In this document: positions 43,331 to 51,297 of the stretch, one piece after another
Layout: each line of letters opens with the position of its first letter
Position numbering within the stretch: the stretch's first letter is position 1
Source of the DNA: Chitinivibrionia bacterium
GTDB lineage: Bacteria; Fibrobacterota; Chitinivibrionia; Chitinivibrionales; Chitinivibrionaceae
Length of the DNA stretch: 64,000 nucleotides
Direction: 5' to 3'
NCBI GenBank assembly: GCA_009779925.1
Contig: WRAZ01000007.1
Coordinates: 1 to 64,000 of the forward strand
Made by a program: the position numbers and the translations under genes
Notes under the pieces: generated by a model
Databases searched by the model: none
The model's input: only the letters and a program-made list of their open reading frames with translations
What the model was told of the DNA's origin: nothing

Positions 43331-44245
43331 TCATAACACCACTTCCGAATGCCTTGCCACGTGGCAATTTATCGCCACCGCTACAGGCAAACAGGCAATA
43401 TGCGTTGGGTGCGTTTCTATATGTACGGCAAGAGCGGTTGTTTTTCCACCCAATCCTTGCGCGCCTACTCCGCTTTCGTTTATTTTTTCGAGGATTTTTT
43501 GTTCCAGATTTTTGTATTTATTTTGTAGGGGCGTATTGCATACGCCCAAATTATTGTCGCCGTCATTTGTGTCGCCGTCATTTGGGCGTATGCAATACGC
43601 CCCTACGATTGGGCGCAACAACGCCCGTTTTGCAATTTCCATACATTTCTCGGCGGTGCCGCCTATTCCTATGCCTACAATTACGGGCGGACAGGGGTTT
43701 CCGCCTGCGGATATTACCGTGTTTACCACAAAATCGATAACGCCTTGCTCGCCGTCGGAGGGTTTCAGCATTTTCAGCGCGGAGCAGTTTTCGCTACCGC
43801 CGCCCTTTGGCGCGAGGATAATTTTAAGCCCGTCGCCTTCAACAATGTCTGAATGAATTATTGCAGGACTGTTGTCGCCTGTATTTTTTCGCTCAAAAAG
43901 AGGGTCGCTTACTATTGATTTTCTCAGGTAGTGTTTTTCGTAGCCTAAACGAACACCTTTTTGGATAGCGGTGCATAAATCGTCTTCACCCTCAACGGTC
44001 AAATTTCTGCCAACCTCTGCAAAAACAACGGCAAATCCTGTGTCTTGGCATATAGGTACCCGATTTTTTGCGGCGATGTCGGCGTTTTTGACACATTGGA
44101 AAATAAGCGAACGCGATAAGTCGCCGTCCTCTCGAACTGCCGCTTCTTTAAGGGCGAGATAAACATCGCACGGCAAGTTAAAAGCCGCTTCGGCACACAG
44201 TTTTTCGACCGCCGTCAAAATTTCATTACAAGTAATCTTTCGCAT
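43331..44245 (-). CDS. Class I fumarase / Fe-S hydro-lyase, alpha subunit
   Basis: 304 residues. VPICQDTGFAVVFAEVG contains the first cluster Cys; LAPKGGGSENCSALKML and NPCPPVIVGIGIGGTAEKCMEIAKRALLRP are invariant motifs with the other two. About 25 residues after RALLRP (VGAYCIRPNDGD to LGVCNTPLQNK) come from a GTAGGGGC repeat pair. GVGAQGLGGKTTALAVHIETHPTHIACLPVAVAINCHVARH completes the family pattern. The beta subunit lies beyond the restriction cassette. Confidence 0.9.
   Translation of the reverse strand: MRKITCNEILTAVEKLCAEAAFNLPCDVYLALKEAAVREDGDLSRSLIFQCVKNADIAAKNRVPICQDTGFAVVFAEVGRNLTVEGEDDLCTAIQKGVRLGYEKHYLRKSIVSDPLFERKNTGDNSPAIIHSDIVEGDGLKIILAPKGGGSENCSALKMLKPSDGEQGVIDFVVNTVISAGGNPCPPVIVGIGIGGTAEKCMEIAKRALLRPIVGAYCIRPNDGDTNDGDNNLGVCNTPLQNKYKNLEQKILEKINESGVGAQGLGGKTTALAVHIETHPTHIACLPVAVAINCHVARHSEVVL
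43525..43605. repeat. GTAGGGGC repeat pair inside the fumarase alpha gene
   Basis: Arms GTAGGGGCGTATTGCATACG and CGTATGCAATACGCCCCTAC are perfectly inverted around a spacer that contains a 15-nt direct duplication (GTCGCCGTCATTTGT). All 81 bp are read in frame. Confidence 0.88.
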
Positions 44246-44353
44246 TTTTCAGTTTTCCCAAACATTTCTTATACAAATATAGTATATTTAATATACGATA
44301 AATTGCAAAAGTGCTTATAAATCGTAAATTGGGCAAAATTATGGAGATTTTTT

Positions 44354-45406
44354 ATGAAGACCGTTATCGCAGTAGATGACCAATATCTCAGTTTAATAAA
44401 AATAGAACAGGCGTTAGAAGATTATTTTAACGTGCTTACAGCGACAAGCGCCGAGAGATTTTTTGCGCTTCTTGAGAAAGTAAAACCTGACCTGATACTT
44501 TTAGATATTCAAATGGCGGAAACAAACGGCTTTGACATTTGCAAACAATTAAAGGAAAGCGACAAAGAATATTCAAAAATCCCTGTAATATTTTTGACCG
44601 CCAAAACCGACCCTGAAGACGAAGATTTCGGGTTTCAACTGGGGGCGGTGGACTTTATTACAAAACCGTTTTCCAAACAACGACTTATAAATCACGTAAA
44701 AACCCACATAAACATAGACGCGCTCATCCGTAAGAGAACAGACACCTTAAAGCAAAGGGAGCGAGAAATCCGAAATATTCGCAACGAAATAGTATCAGTA
44801 TTGTCGGAACTAATCGAAAGCAGAGACGAAGTAACGGGCGGACACGTCACAAGAACTGCCGATTACACCCGTATCTTAATTGAAGGACTAATTGAAAAAG
44901 GATATTATTCCGAAGAAATACAGGACTGGATTATCTCAACTATGTGTACTTCGGCAGCGTTGCACGACGTAGGAAAAATAACGGTTTCGGATATAATTCT
45001 GAACAAACCGGGAAAGCTTACCGACGAGGAATTCAGAGAAATTAAAAAACACGCTATGGAAGGCGAAAATATTATAGAAAAAATTATATCAAGAACAGGA
45101 GTAGGCGACGCGTTTTTGCATAATGCCAAATTGTTTGCAGGACAACACCACGAAAAATGGAACGGCACGGGTTATCCTCGCGGCTTGCGTGAAGAGGAAA
45201 TTTCTTTGCAAGGCAGAATTATGGCAATAGCCGACGTTTATGACGCGCTTGTATCGGACAGACCGTATAAAAAAGCGTTTACCCACCAAAAAGCCGTAGA
45301 AATAATAATGAGCGAAGCTGGCAAGCATTTTGACCCGAAACTTACTCAGCTATTTGGGGAAATTAACTACAAATTTTTAGAAGTAAGAGAAAATCATGAC
45401 GATTGA
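44354..45406 (+). CDS. Response regulator with HD-GYP domain (c-di-GMP phosphodiesterase)
   Basis: 350 residues. A receiver domain occupies 1-122, with phospho-acceptor Asp in DLILLDIQMAE and the Lys in FITKPFS. A short helix (RKRTDTLKQREREIRNIRNE) links it to an HD-GYP domain: ALHDVGKITVSDIILNKPG, HHEKWNGTGYPRGL and MAIADVYDALVSDRPYK. RpfG-like proteins hydrolyse c-di-GMP on phosphorylation. An AT-rich palindrome in 44270-44300 lies between this gene and the divergent fumarase gene. It overlaps the next gene by 11 nt. Confidence 0.93.
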   Translation: MKTVIAVDDQYLSLIKIEQALEDYFNVLTATSAERFFALLEKVKPDLILLDIQMAETNGFDICKQLKESDKEYSKIPVIFLTAKTDPEDEDFGFQLGAVDFITKPFSKQRLINHVKTHINIDALIRKRTDTLKQREREIRNIRNEIVSVLSELIESRDEVTGGHVTRTADYTRILIEGLIEKGYYSEEIQDWIISTMCTSAALHDVGKITVSDIILNKPGKLTDEEFREIKKHAMEGENIIEKIISRTGVGDAFLHNAKLFAGQHHEKWNGTGYPRGLREEEISLQGRIMAIADVYDALVSDRPYKKAFTHQKAVEIIMSEAGKHFDPKLTQLFGEINYKFLEVRENHDD

Positions 45407-46364
45407 ACCGCAACATACAACAATGCCCGACGCTTGTATTTTAATAGTAGATGATATAAGAATGAATATTTACGTAGCCGAAGAACTTTTGTCTCCCTAT
45501 AAATTAAAAGTAGAAACCGCACTAAGCGGGTTTGACGCTATAGAAAAAATTAAACAAGGCAAAACATACGATATTATCTTTATGGATCACTTGATGCCCG
45601 AAATGGACGGAATAGAAACGACAAAACGCATTCGCGATTTAGGATATACTAAACCGATTATAGCGCTGACCGCAAACACATTGTCAAACCAAGAAGACTT
45701 TTTTCAGGCAAACGGCATTGACGCATTACTTTCAAAACCCATAGAAATAAATAATTTGGACTTGATACTAAATAGATTTATCTGCAAAGAAAAACGGACA
45801 AAGAACGCCGACTGCGAAAAACCGATAGACAACAAGGCAAACGAAATCTCCGCGATTTTCGTTTCGGACGCTCAAAATTCAGTTAATATCATAGAAAAAA
45901 CAATGTCAAAAAGTCCATATTTTTCGGAGGATGATTGGCAGCTTCTGAATGTAAATGTTCACGCTATGAAAACGGCGCTTGCAATTATCGGCGAGAAGCA
46001 ACTTTCCGCATTCGCTCTAAAACTGGAGGAAGATATTTGTGCCAAATGCAAGGATATTGTTATAGAAAGTACGCCACAATTTATTAAATCATTAAAACAA
46101 GTAATCGAAAAAATGGAAGGCACTGTGCAAATAAAAACCTGCAATTCTAAAAACGAGGACACTGAGCTTTTACAAGAAGATTTACAAAAAATAGCTACCG
46201 CTTGCGAAATTTATGATAAAAGAACCGCAAAACATCTGCTTAACGAATTAAATCAAAAAATATGGTCGGCAGAAACCAAGAAAATGCTTGACGAAATTCA
46301 AAAACTCCTTTGGGACGGCGATTTTGAAAAAGCGATGGGTTTAGCTAAAAATTTTTCCAAATAA
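45396..46364 (+). CDS. Receiver-Hpt protein
   Basis: 322 residues. The receiver (about 13-130) has CILIVDDIRMN, phospho-acceptor Asp in IIFMDHLMPEMDGIE, and SKPIEI. A second part contains VNVHAMKTALAIIGEKQLSAFALKLE, the Hpt-type helix with its conserved His. It resembles the detached C-terminal half of a hybrid sensor kinase. With the overlapping HD-GYP regulator it may form a relay whose kinase lies elsewhere. Confidence 0.8.
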   Translation: MTIEPQHTTMPDACILIVDDIRMNIYVAEELLSPYKLKVETALSGFDAIEKIKQGKTYDIIFMDHLMPEMDGIETTKRIRDLGYTKPIIALTANTLSNQEDFFQANGIDALLSKPIEINNLDLILNRFICKEKRTKNADCEKPIDNKANEISAIFVSDAQNSVNIIEKTMSKSPYFSEDDWQLLNVNVHAMKTALAIIGEKQLSAFALKLEEDICAKCKDIVIESTPQFIKSLKQVIEKMEGTVQIKTCNSKNEDTELLQEDLQKIATACEIYDKRTAKHLLNELNQKIWSAETKKMLDEIQKLLWDGDFEKAMGLAKNFSK

Positions 46365-46422
46365 ATAATATTAAAAGGAAACCTTAAATTATACAAGGTA
46401 AAAACGAATAGGAGCTTTTCAA

Positions 46423-47433
46423 ATGAAAAAAATTGCAGTAATAATGGGCGGTCCTTCGGCTGAGCACGAAATATCGCTCAAAACAGGCTTTCAAATTGTG
46501 AACAATTTAGATAGAAAAAAATATGACGTTTCAGCAATAGTCGTCAGCGTTGATAAAAAATTCTTCTTTGCAAAAAACACAGAGGAACTTTCAGCTAACG
46601 ATATAGAAAACTTTGAAAATTCTCCGCTTTTTGACAGCGGGCGCTCCCCTTGCGACTGCGCCTCTTTGTGGGAAGGCACAGACCTTGCATTTTTGGCGCT
46701 TCACGGCGAATTCGGTGAAGACGGCGTTATTCAAGGTTATTTACAAACGCTCGGAATAAAACATACGGGCTGTGGCGTAGTGTCATCAGCTATAGGAATG
46801 CACAAAATTTTGGCGAAAAAGGTATTTGAATCAAGCGGAATACCAACGCCCTCCTACTCGGTTTTTCGAAAAGGCGACGGGGATAACAAAATAAGGGAAA
46901 TTTTAGCAAGATATTCATTTCCGCTTTTTGTAAAAGCTCCGCAATCAGGCTCAAGCAAACTTATGTATCGCGTAAAAACCGAAGAAGAGTTAAGGCAGGC
47001 GATAGAAAAATTAAAAGACGAATGCAAATCAATACTTGTAGAAGCAGGCATTAAAGGCGACGAATTTTCTTGCCCCGTCCTCGAAAAAGACGGTGTCCCT
47101 GCCGCGCTTACTCCGATATACATAAAGCCGAAAAATGCCGAGGGGTATTTTGACTACAATGCAAAATATTTGGGCGAAAGCGAAGAAATCTGTCCGCCGC
47201 CGCACGATAAAGAAACCATCGATTTGGTAAAAAGAGTAGCTGTTGCCGTTCACACTGCGCTTGAATGCGACGGATATTCGCGCACAGATATTATAGTAAG
47301 CAACGAGTGCGCTTTTGTCTTGGAAGTAAACACGCTTCCCGGAATGACATCTGCCTCACTTTTTCCGTTGGCGTTTAGTGTTGACGGCGGAAATTTCAGC
47401 GGTCTCTTAGACAGAATTATAGAAAACGCGTAG
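46423..47433 (+). CDS. ddl: D-alanine--D-alanine ligase
   Basis: 336 residues, normal length. IAVIMGGPSAEHEISLKTG, LHGEFGEDGVIQGYL, PLFVKAPQSGSS and EVNTLPGMTSASLFP with the metal ligands define the ATP-grasp ligase. It makes the D-Ala-D-Ala dipeptide for peptidoglycan in the cytoplasm. The stop codon TAG at 47431-47433 is the TAG of the GTAGGGGC repeat that begins at 47430, so the repeat fixed the present C-terminus. Confidence 0.95.
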   Translation: MKKIAVIMGGPSAEHEISLKTGFQIVNNLDRKKYDVSAIVVSVDKKFFFAKNTEELSANDIENFENSPLFDSGRSPCDCASLWEGTDLAFLALHGEFGEDGVIQGYLQTLGIKHTGCGVVSSAIGMHKILAKKVFESSGIPTPSYSVFRKGDGDNKIREILARYSFPLFVKAPQSGSSKLMYRVKTEEELRQAIEKLKDECKSILVEAGIKGDEFSCPVLEKDGVPAALTPIYIKPKNAEGYFDYNAKYLGESEEICPPPHDKETIDLVKRVAVAVHTALECDGYSRTDIIVSNECAFVLEVNTLPGMTSASLFPLAFSVDGGNFSGLLDRIIENA

Positions 47434-47501
47434 GGGCGGGGTCTGCCCGCCCAAAATAATCAAATGCGAACAATAATTGGACAGGCAAACCCTGCCCCTA
47501 C
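47430..47501. repeat. GTAGGGGC repeat pair after ddl
   Basis: Left arm GTAGGGGCGGGGTCTGCCCG and right arm GGCAAACCCTGCCCCTAC in inverted orientation. The left arm matches the truA copy exactly over more than 20 nt. The first unit supplies the ddl stop codon. Confidence 0.85.
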
Positions 47502-47536
47502 AAAAAAGGCGACTGTTTTATCAGCCGCCTTTTTTA
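47502..47536. terminator. Bidirectional intrinsic terminator between ddl and the coiled-coil gene
   Basis: AAAAAAGGCGACTG and its complement CAGCCGCCTTTTTT enclose a short loop, giving a GC stem flanked by A and T tracts on both sides. It suits both convergent genes. Confidence 0.8.
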
Positions 47537-47564
47537 TTAAATATCAATTTTCAAAAATCAATTA

Positions 47565-48278
47565 TCATCTTGCAGGTTGTCTTGCAGGTTGTCTTGCGGG
47601 TTGTCGTGCAGGCGGTCTTCTTAATCTTTGATTTTCTGTAGTCAAATTTCTGTTTGCCGTCGTCAATCTTGAATTTGCCGCCGATAAGCTATCGATGGTC
47701 GCCCTAAATTCGTTCTGCTCTTCAAGCATCGCATCAACTCTGTCTCTGAATTGAACGTCTATAGAATCTCTCTGATGAGTAAGTTGTCTTACTTGCGCAT
47801 TTGAATTGCCCAAAGCCAAAGAGAAAATAATTATGATAAGAACGAGCAAAATCAATGCAGGGATAAAAGTAATCATTTTTACTCTAAGCCAAAATTTCAT
47901 TCCGCTTTCTTCTTTTATCCAGTTTTCCGCTCTCTCCAAAATCGGCTTTTGTGGTTCAAATACAGGGTCGCTTTCTTCCTCTGCCGCTTTTTTGCTCGGC
48001 GCGGGTTGCGGCTTTTCTTCCGCAACGGGTACAGGAGCAGGTTTCGGCTCTGCAACAGGCGCAGGTTTTACTTCCGCAACGGATGCTACAGGTGCAGGCT
48101 CAACTTCTTTTACGGGCTCAACTTTTACGGGCTCTGCTTTTGCTTCAGCAACGGGCGCCGCAGGTGTTGCAGGCGCGGCTTGTACAGGCGTTTCTGCCTT
48201 TACAGGTGTCGGTTCTGCCGACTTTTGTTTGGGCTTATCGCCACCCAAATCAAGTTCTAATTCAAATTCATTGCTCAT
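47565..48278 (-). CDS. Pro/Ala-rich membrane protein with C-terminal coiled coil
   Basis: 237 residues. Residues 18-105 are Pro/Ala/Lys/Glu/Val-rich, TonB-like in composition and probably cytoplasmic and extended. A single membrane helix (about 134-156, MITFIPALILLVLIIIIFSLAL) follows, then a predicted coiled coil (QVRQLTHQRDSIDVQFRDRVDAMLEE) and a tail made of PARQ repeats from a 12-nt tandem repeat at 47571-47610. No enzyme domain was seen; it may span the envelope as a scaffold. Confidence 0.65.
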   Translation of the reverse strand: MSNEFELELDLGGDKPKQKSAEPTPVKAETPVQAAPATPAAPVAEAKAEPVKVEPVKEVEPAPVASVAEVKPAPVAEPKPAPVPVAEEKPQPAPSKKAAEEESDPVFEPQKPILERAENWIKEESGMKFWLRVKMITFIPALILLVLIIIIFSLALGNSNAQVRQLTHQRDSIDVQFRDRVDAMLEEQNEFRATIDSLSAANSRLTTANRNLTTENQRLRRPPARQPARQPARQPAR

Positions 48279-48326
48279 ATAACCTCCTATTTAATTATTA
48301 ACTGACGAAAAACAATTTTTGGAAAA

Positions 48327-49640
48327 CTATTCGTCTTCAATTCTGATAAATTGCGTTGCCGCCTTTATGAAAGAGTTCTTTTCAATTTCAGCGACAGCAT
48401 TTTTTACCTGCGCTTCGTTTGTTTTGTCGGTAGTAAAAATTATCGGAACAAAATTGTTGTCGTGGCGCTCACTCTGGTCGATTGACGCTATCGAAACCTT
48501 GTATTTTCCGAGCGTCGTCGCAATAACTCCTATTACTCCCGGGTCGTCTTTCACTGAAAAACGCAGATAAAACCTGCTTTCTATATCATTGGCGCCTTTC
48601 AGCATAACCTCGTTTTTGCGGGAATATCCTTCCATAGGAACACGATTTACATCGCCCGAAATTATGTTTCTTGCTACATCGACAATATCGCTTATTACGG
48701 CGCTTGCCGTCGGGAGTTCACCTGCGCCTTTGCCGTAAAGCATAATTTGACCGACTGCATCTCCTGTAAAAAGCGCGGCATTAAACACGTCTCTTACATT
48801 CGCCAAAATATGAGTATCGGGAAGCATTACAGGATTTACCCGAACATCGACAGTATCATCGTGCGGACGCTTTTTTGCAATGCCCAAAAGTTTGATTTTA
48901 TATCCCAAATCCTTTGCGAAATTTATGTCGTCGAGAGTAATATTGCGTATGCCTTCAATCTGCATTTTGTTGTAATCCACAAAACAATCAAAAAGAAGCG
49001 ACGCCATAATCGCCGTTTTATGCCCTGTGTCGCCGCCGTCAATGTCGAGCGTGGGGTCGGCTTCCGCATAACCGAGCTTTTGCGCATTTGCTAAAGTTTC
49101 GGTAAAATCACCGCCTTCTTCAGTCATTTTCGTCAAAATGTAGTTGCAGGTGCCGTTTATTATTCCGTAGAAAGACATAAGATTATTACCGACAAGAGAT
49201 TCGCGAGCGGTCTTTATGGTAGGCATTCCACCGCCAACCGCCGCCTCAAAATAAACCGACACTTTCTTTTTTTCAGCCGCCGTAAAAATTTCCGGACCAT
49301 ATTCGGCAATCAGTTTTTTGTTGGCGGTTATCACGTGTTTTCCATTTTCTATAGCAGTCATAACGACATCTTTAGCAATTTTGGTTCCACCGATAAGTTC
49401 TATTACCAAATCGATATTCGGGTCGTTTGCTATCTCAAGCCCACAGCCGACAACTTCAGCGTTTCCTATTGGAAAATCCTTTAATCGCTCAGGCTCGATA
49501 GTAGCAATTTTTGTAAGTTCGAGCGGAAGTTGTAAGTTTTTTCTGAAAAAGCCCATTTCTTTGGCGAGGATTTTAATTACCCCGCCACCGACCGTTCCAG
49601 CTCCCGCAAGTCCTATTCTTATTTTTTCTTTTGTTTGCAT
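48327..49640 (-). CDS. hom: Homoserine dehydrogenase with ACT domain
   Basis: 437 residues. The NAD(P) motif IGLAGAGTVGGGVIKIL, ITANKKLIAEYG, and NGTCNYILTKMTEEGGDF ... AQKLGYAEADPTLDIDGGDTGHK are the family signature. The C-terminal ~80 residues (RFYLRFSVKDDPGVIGVIATTLGKY) are an ACT domain for feedback control, usually by threonine. It supplies homoserine for metA at 7136 and for threonine. Confidence 0.95.
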   Translation of the reverse strand: MQTKEKIRIGLAGAGTVGGGVIKILAKEMGFFRKNLQLPLELTKIATIEPERLKDFPIGNAEVVGCGLEIANDPNIDLVIELIGGTKIAKDVVMTAIENGKHVITANKKLIAEYGPEIFTAAEKKKVSVYFEAAVGGGMPTIKTARESLVGNNLMSFYGIINGTCNYILTKMTEEGGDFTETLANAQKLGYAEADPTLDIDGGDTGHKTAIMASLLFDCFVDYNKMQIEGIRNITLDDINFAKDLGYKIKLLGIAKKRPHDDTVDVRVNPVMLPDTHILANVRDVFNAALFTGDAVGQIMLYGKGAGELPTASAVISDIVDVARNIISGDVNRVPMEGYSRKNEVMLKGANDIESRFYLRFSVKDDPGVIGVIATTLGKYKVSIASIDQSERHDNNFVPIIFTTDKTNEAQVKNAVAEIEKNSFIKAATQFIRIEDE

Positions 49641-49663
49641 TTGCCCTCGGTTCTGTAAGTAAA

Positions 49664-50248
49664 TTATTCCGCAAATTCCGTTCCGGCTCTTGCCGCTCTT
49701 TCACGCGCTATTCTTTCTTCAAGATTTCCCCAAGCTGTTCTTGCCTGTCTGAGATTTTCTGCGTTCTGTTGTGCTTCAAGCAATGCTCTGAGAACATTTG
49801 CGTCAAGCGCTCTCAATACGTAAGCAGTAAAACCGTCGGGACCACGCGATACCATTTCTCTGACAATTCTGTCGCCGTTAATTGTGGTCAAAACAAAAAT
49901 TTCCTGAACGGTTTCAAATACGTCATTGTCCACATTTCCTTGTATATCCAAAGTAAACGCGCGTTGCTGAGAAGCCACTTCCTGCTCAAATTGTGTTGCA
50001 ATCTGCTGAGTTGCCTCGAAGCGCGCACGTCTTAATGCCGCGATTTGGTCGGTTGCAGTCGCCATACCTACTGCCCAAACAGATTCTCTGAAAGGACCGT
50101 CAATCAAACGCTGAATTTCTGCAGGATAAACGCCTCTCGCTTCTTCCACATCTCCCATATTCGGCGGTCTTTTTCCTCCGCAAGCAACCAATAACAAAGC
50201 CGCCGCAACAATAAACAATACAAAAATACTCTTAATTCTAAACATCAA
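49664..50248 (-). CDS. LPP20-like lipoprotein
   Basis: 194 residues. The signal ends in a lipobox LLVACG at about residues 19-24. The middle (SVWAVGMATATDQIAALRRARFEATQQIATQFEQEV) resembles the LPP20 lipoprotein domain. The C-terminus is helical and Arg/Ala-rich. It is probably anchored in the outer membrane; the function is unknown. It lies upstream of hom on the same strand, separated by 23 nt. Confidence 0.7.
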   Translation of the reverse strand: MMFRIKSIFVLFIVAAALLLVACGGKRPPNMGDVEEARGVYPAEIQRLIDGPFRESVWAVGMATATDQIAALRRARFEATQQIATQFEQEVASQQRAFTLDIQGNVDNDVFETVQEIFVLTTINGDRIVREMVSRGPDGFTAYVLRALDANVLRALLEAQQNAENLRQARTAWGNLEERIARERAARAGTEFAE

Positions 50249-50363
50249 AAAACTCCTTTGATTTGTTGTGATTTTTATAAAACTCCAAATCTAAAATAAT
50301 TTATTGCGAAACGTAAAAGAGAAAATATTTGTAAATTTTTCCTTTTTGACTTCCGAATGCAAG

Positions 50364-50380
50364 CGGCAAATGGTATTTTT
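50364..50380 (+). promoter_or_regulatory. Promoter-like motif of yajC-def-spoIID
   Basis: CGGCAAATGGTATTTTT, a consensus match about 33 nt before the yajC ATG. Confidence 0.6.
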
Positions 50381-50412
50381 ACACCGAAAATTTATTATAT
50401 CAGGAGTGTTTT

Positions 50413-50772
50413 ATGAAAACTTTGGCAGTTATTTTGGTATTGGCGGCGAGCGTGTTTGCTCAGGACGCGGCAATGAACCCCGGAAGCGGAATGGCAAGCT
50501 TGTTGCCTATGATGATTTTATTTTTCGTGGTCATTTATTTCTTTATGATAAGACCCGAGCAAAAAAAGCAGAAAGAAATGGACAAAATGCGCACCGCGCT
50601 CAAAGTCGGCGACGAAGTTGTTACTATGGCGGGAATTTGCGGTACCGTGCATAAAATTATCGACGACAAAAAAATCGTTATAAAAATCGACGAAAAAGCG
50701 ATGATGACAATTCTCACGGTTTCTGTCGGAAACGTAAACCCGAGCGCAACGGAAACAAAAGCGGATAAATAA
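50413..50772 (+). CDS. yajC: Preprotein translocase accessory subunit YajC
   Basis: 119 residues. The membrane helix and MIRPEQKKQKEMDKMRTALKVGDEVVTMAGICGTVHKI are the YajC signature. It belongs to the SecDF-YajC complex that assists secretion. An additional hydrophobic N-terminus (MKTLAVILVLAASVFAQ) looks like a signal peptide ahead of the usual helix, as in some FCB-group bacteria. An AGGAG site precedes the ATG. The next gene, def, starts 3 nt downstream with GTG. Confidence 0.92.
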   Translation: MKTLAVILVLAASVFAQDAAMNPGSGMASLLPMMILFFVVIYFFMIRPEQKKQKEMDKMRTALKVGDEVVTMAGICGTVHKIIDDKKIVIKIDEKAMMTILTVSVGNVNPSATETKADK

Positions 50773-50775
50773 GTT

Positions 50776-51297
50776 GTGAACCCGCAAAAAGACGACTTGG
50801 AAATTTACGGCTCAAAACTCCTGCGAGAAACTTGCAAGGAGGTATCGGTTTTTGACGACGAGCTCGTAAATTTCACAAACAAATTGCGCGAACTTATGTA
50901 TGAATTCGACGGCGTAGGTCTTGCGGCGGTTCAGGTGGGAGTCCCTCTGCGAATTGCCGTAATAGACATACCCGATACCGAAAAAGAAGCCATTATTTTA
51001 ATAAACCCCGAAATAGTCTGGAGCGACGACGAAACGCAAACCGACAGCGAGGGCTGTCTCAGCATTCCCGATGTCCGCGCCAATGTTGCCCGTTCTATGA
51101 ATATAAGCGTAAAAGCGGTATCCCCAAACGGCGAACCGATATTTTTAGATAAGATTTCGGGATTTTTCGCAAGAGTTATTCAGCACGAAATCGACCACTT
51201 AAACGGCGTTTTATTCACAGACAGAATAGACCCGGTAAAAAAGACGTTTATTGCGGGCAAACTCAAAAAAATAGCGAAAGAGCGTAAAAACAAATGA
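50776..51297 (+). CDS. def: Peptide deformylase
   Basis: 173 residues. All three motifs are present: GVGLAAVQVG, EGCLSIPD and QHEIDHLNG with the metal ligands Cys and two His. It removes formyl from nascent proteins. The GTG start is next to the yajC stop; the stop overlaps the following lipoprotein start (ATGA). Confidence 0.96.
   Translation: MNPQKDDLEIYGSKLLRETCKEVSVFDDELVNFTNKLRELMYEFDGVGLAAVQVGVPLRIAVIDIPDTEKEAIILINPEIVWSDDETQTDSEGCLSIPDVRANVARSMNISVKAVSPNGEPIFLDKISGFFARVIQHEIDHLNGVLFTDRIDPVKKTFIAGKLKKIAKERKNK

Noticed and set aside
46630-46680. GC-rich GGGCGCTCC segment in ddl as another palindromic repeat
   Set aside because: It has no GTAGGGGC head or inverted partner and fits normal Ddl coding sequence.
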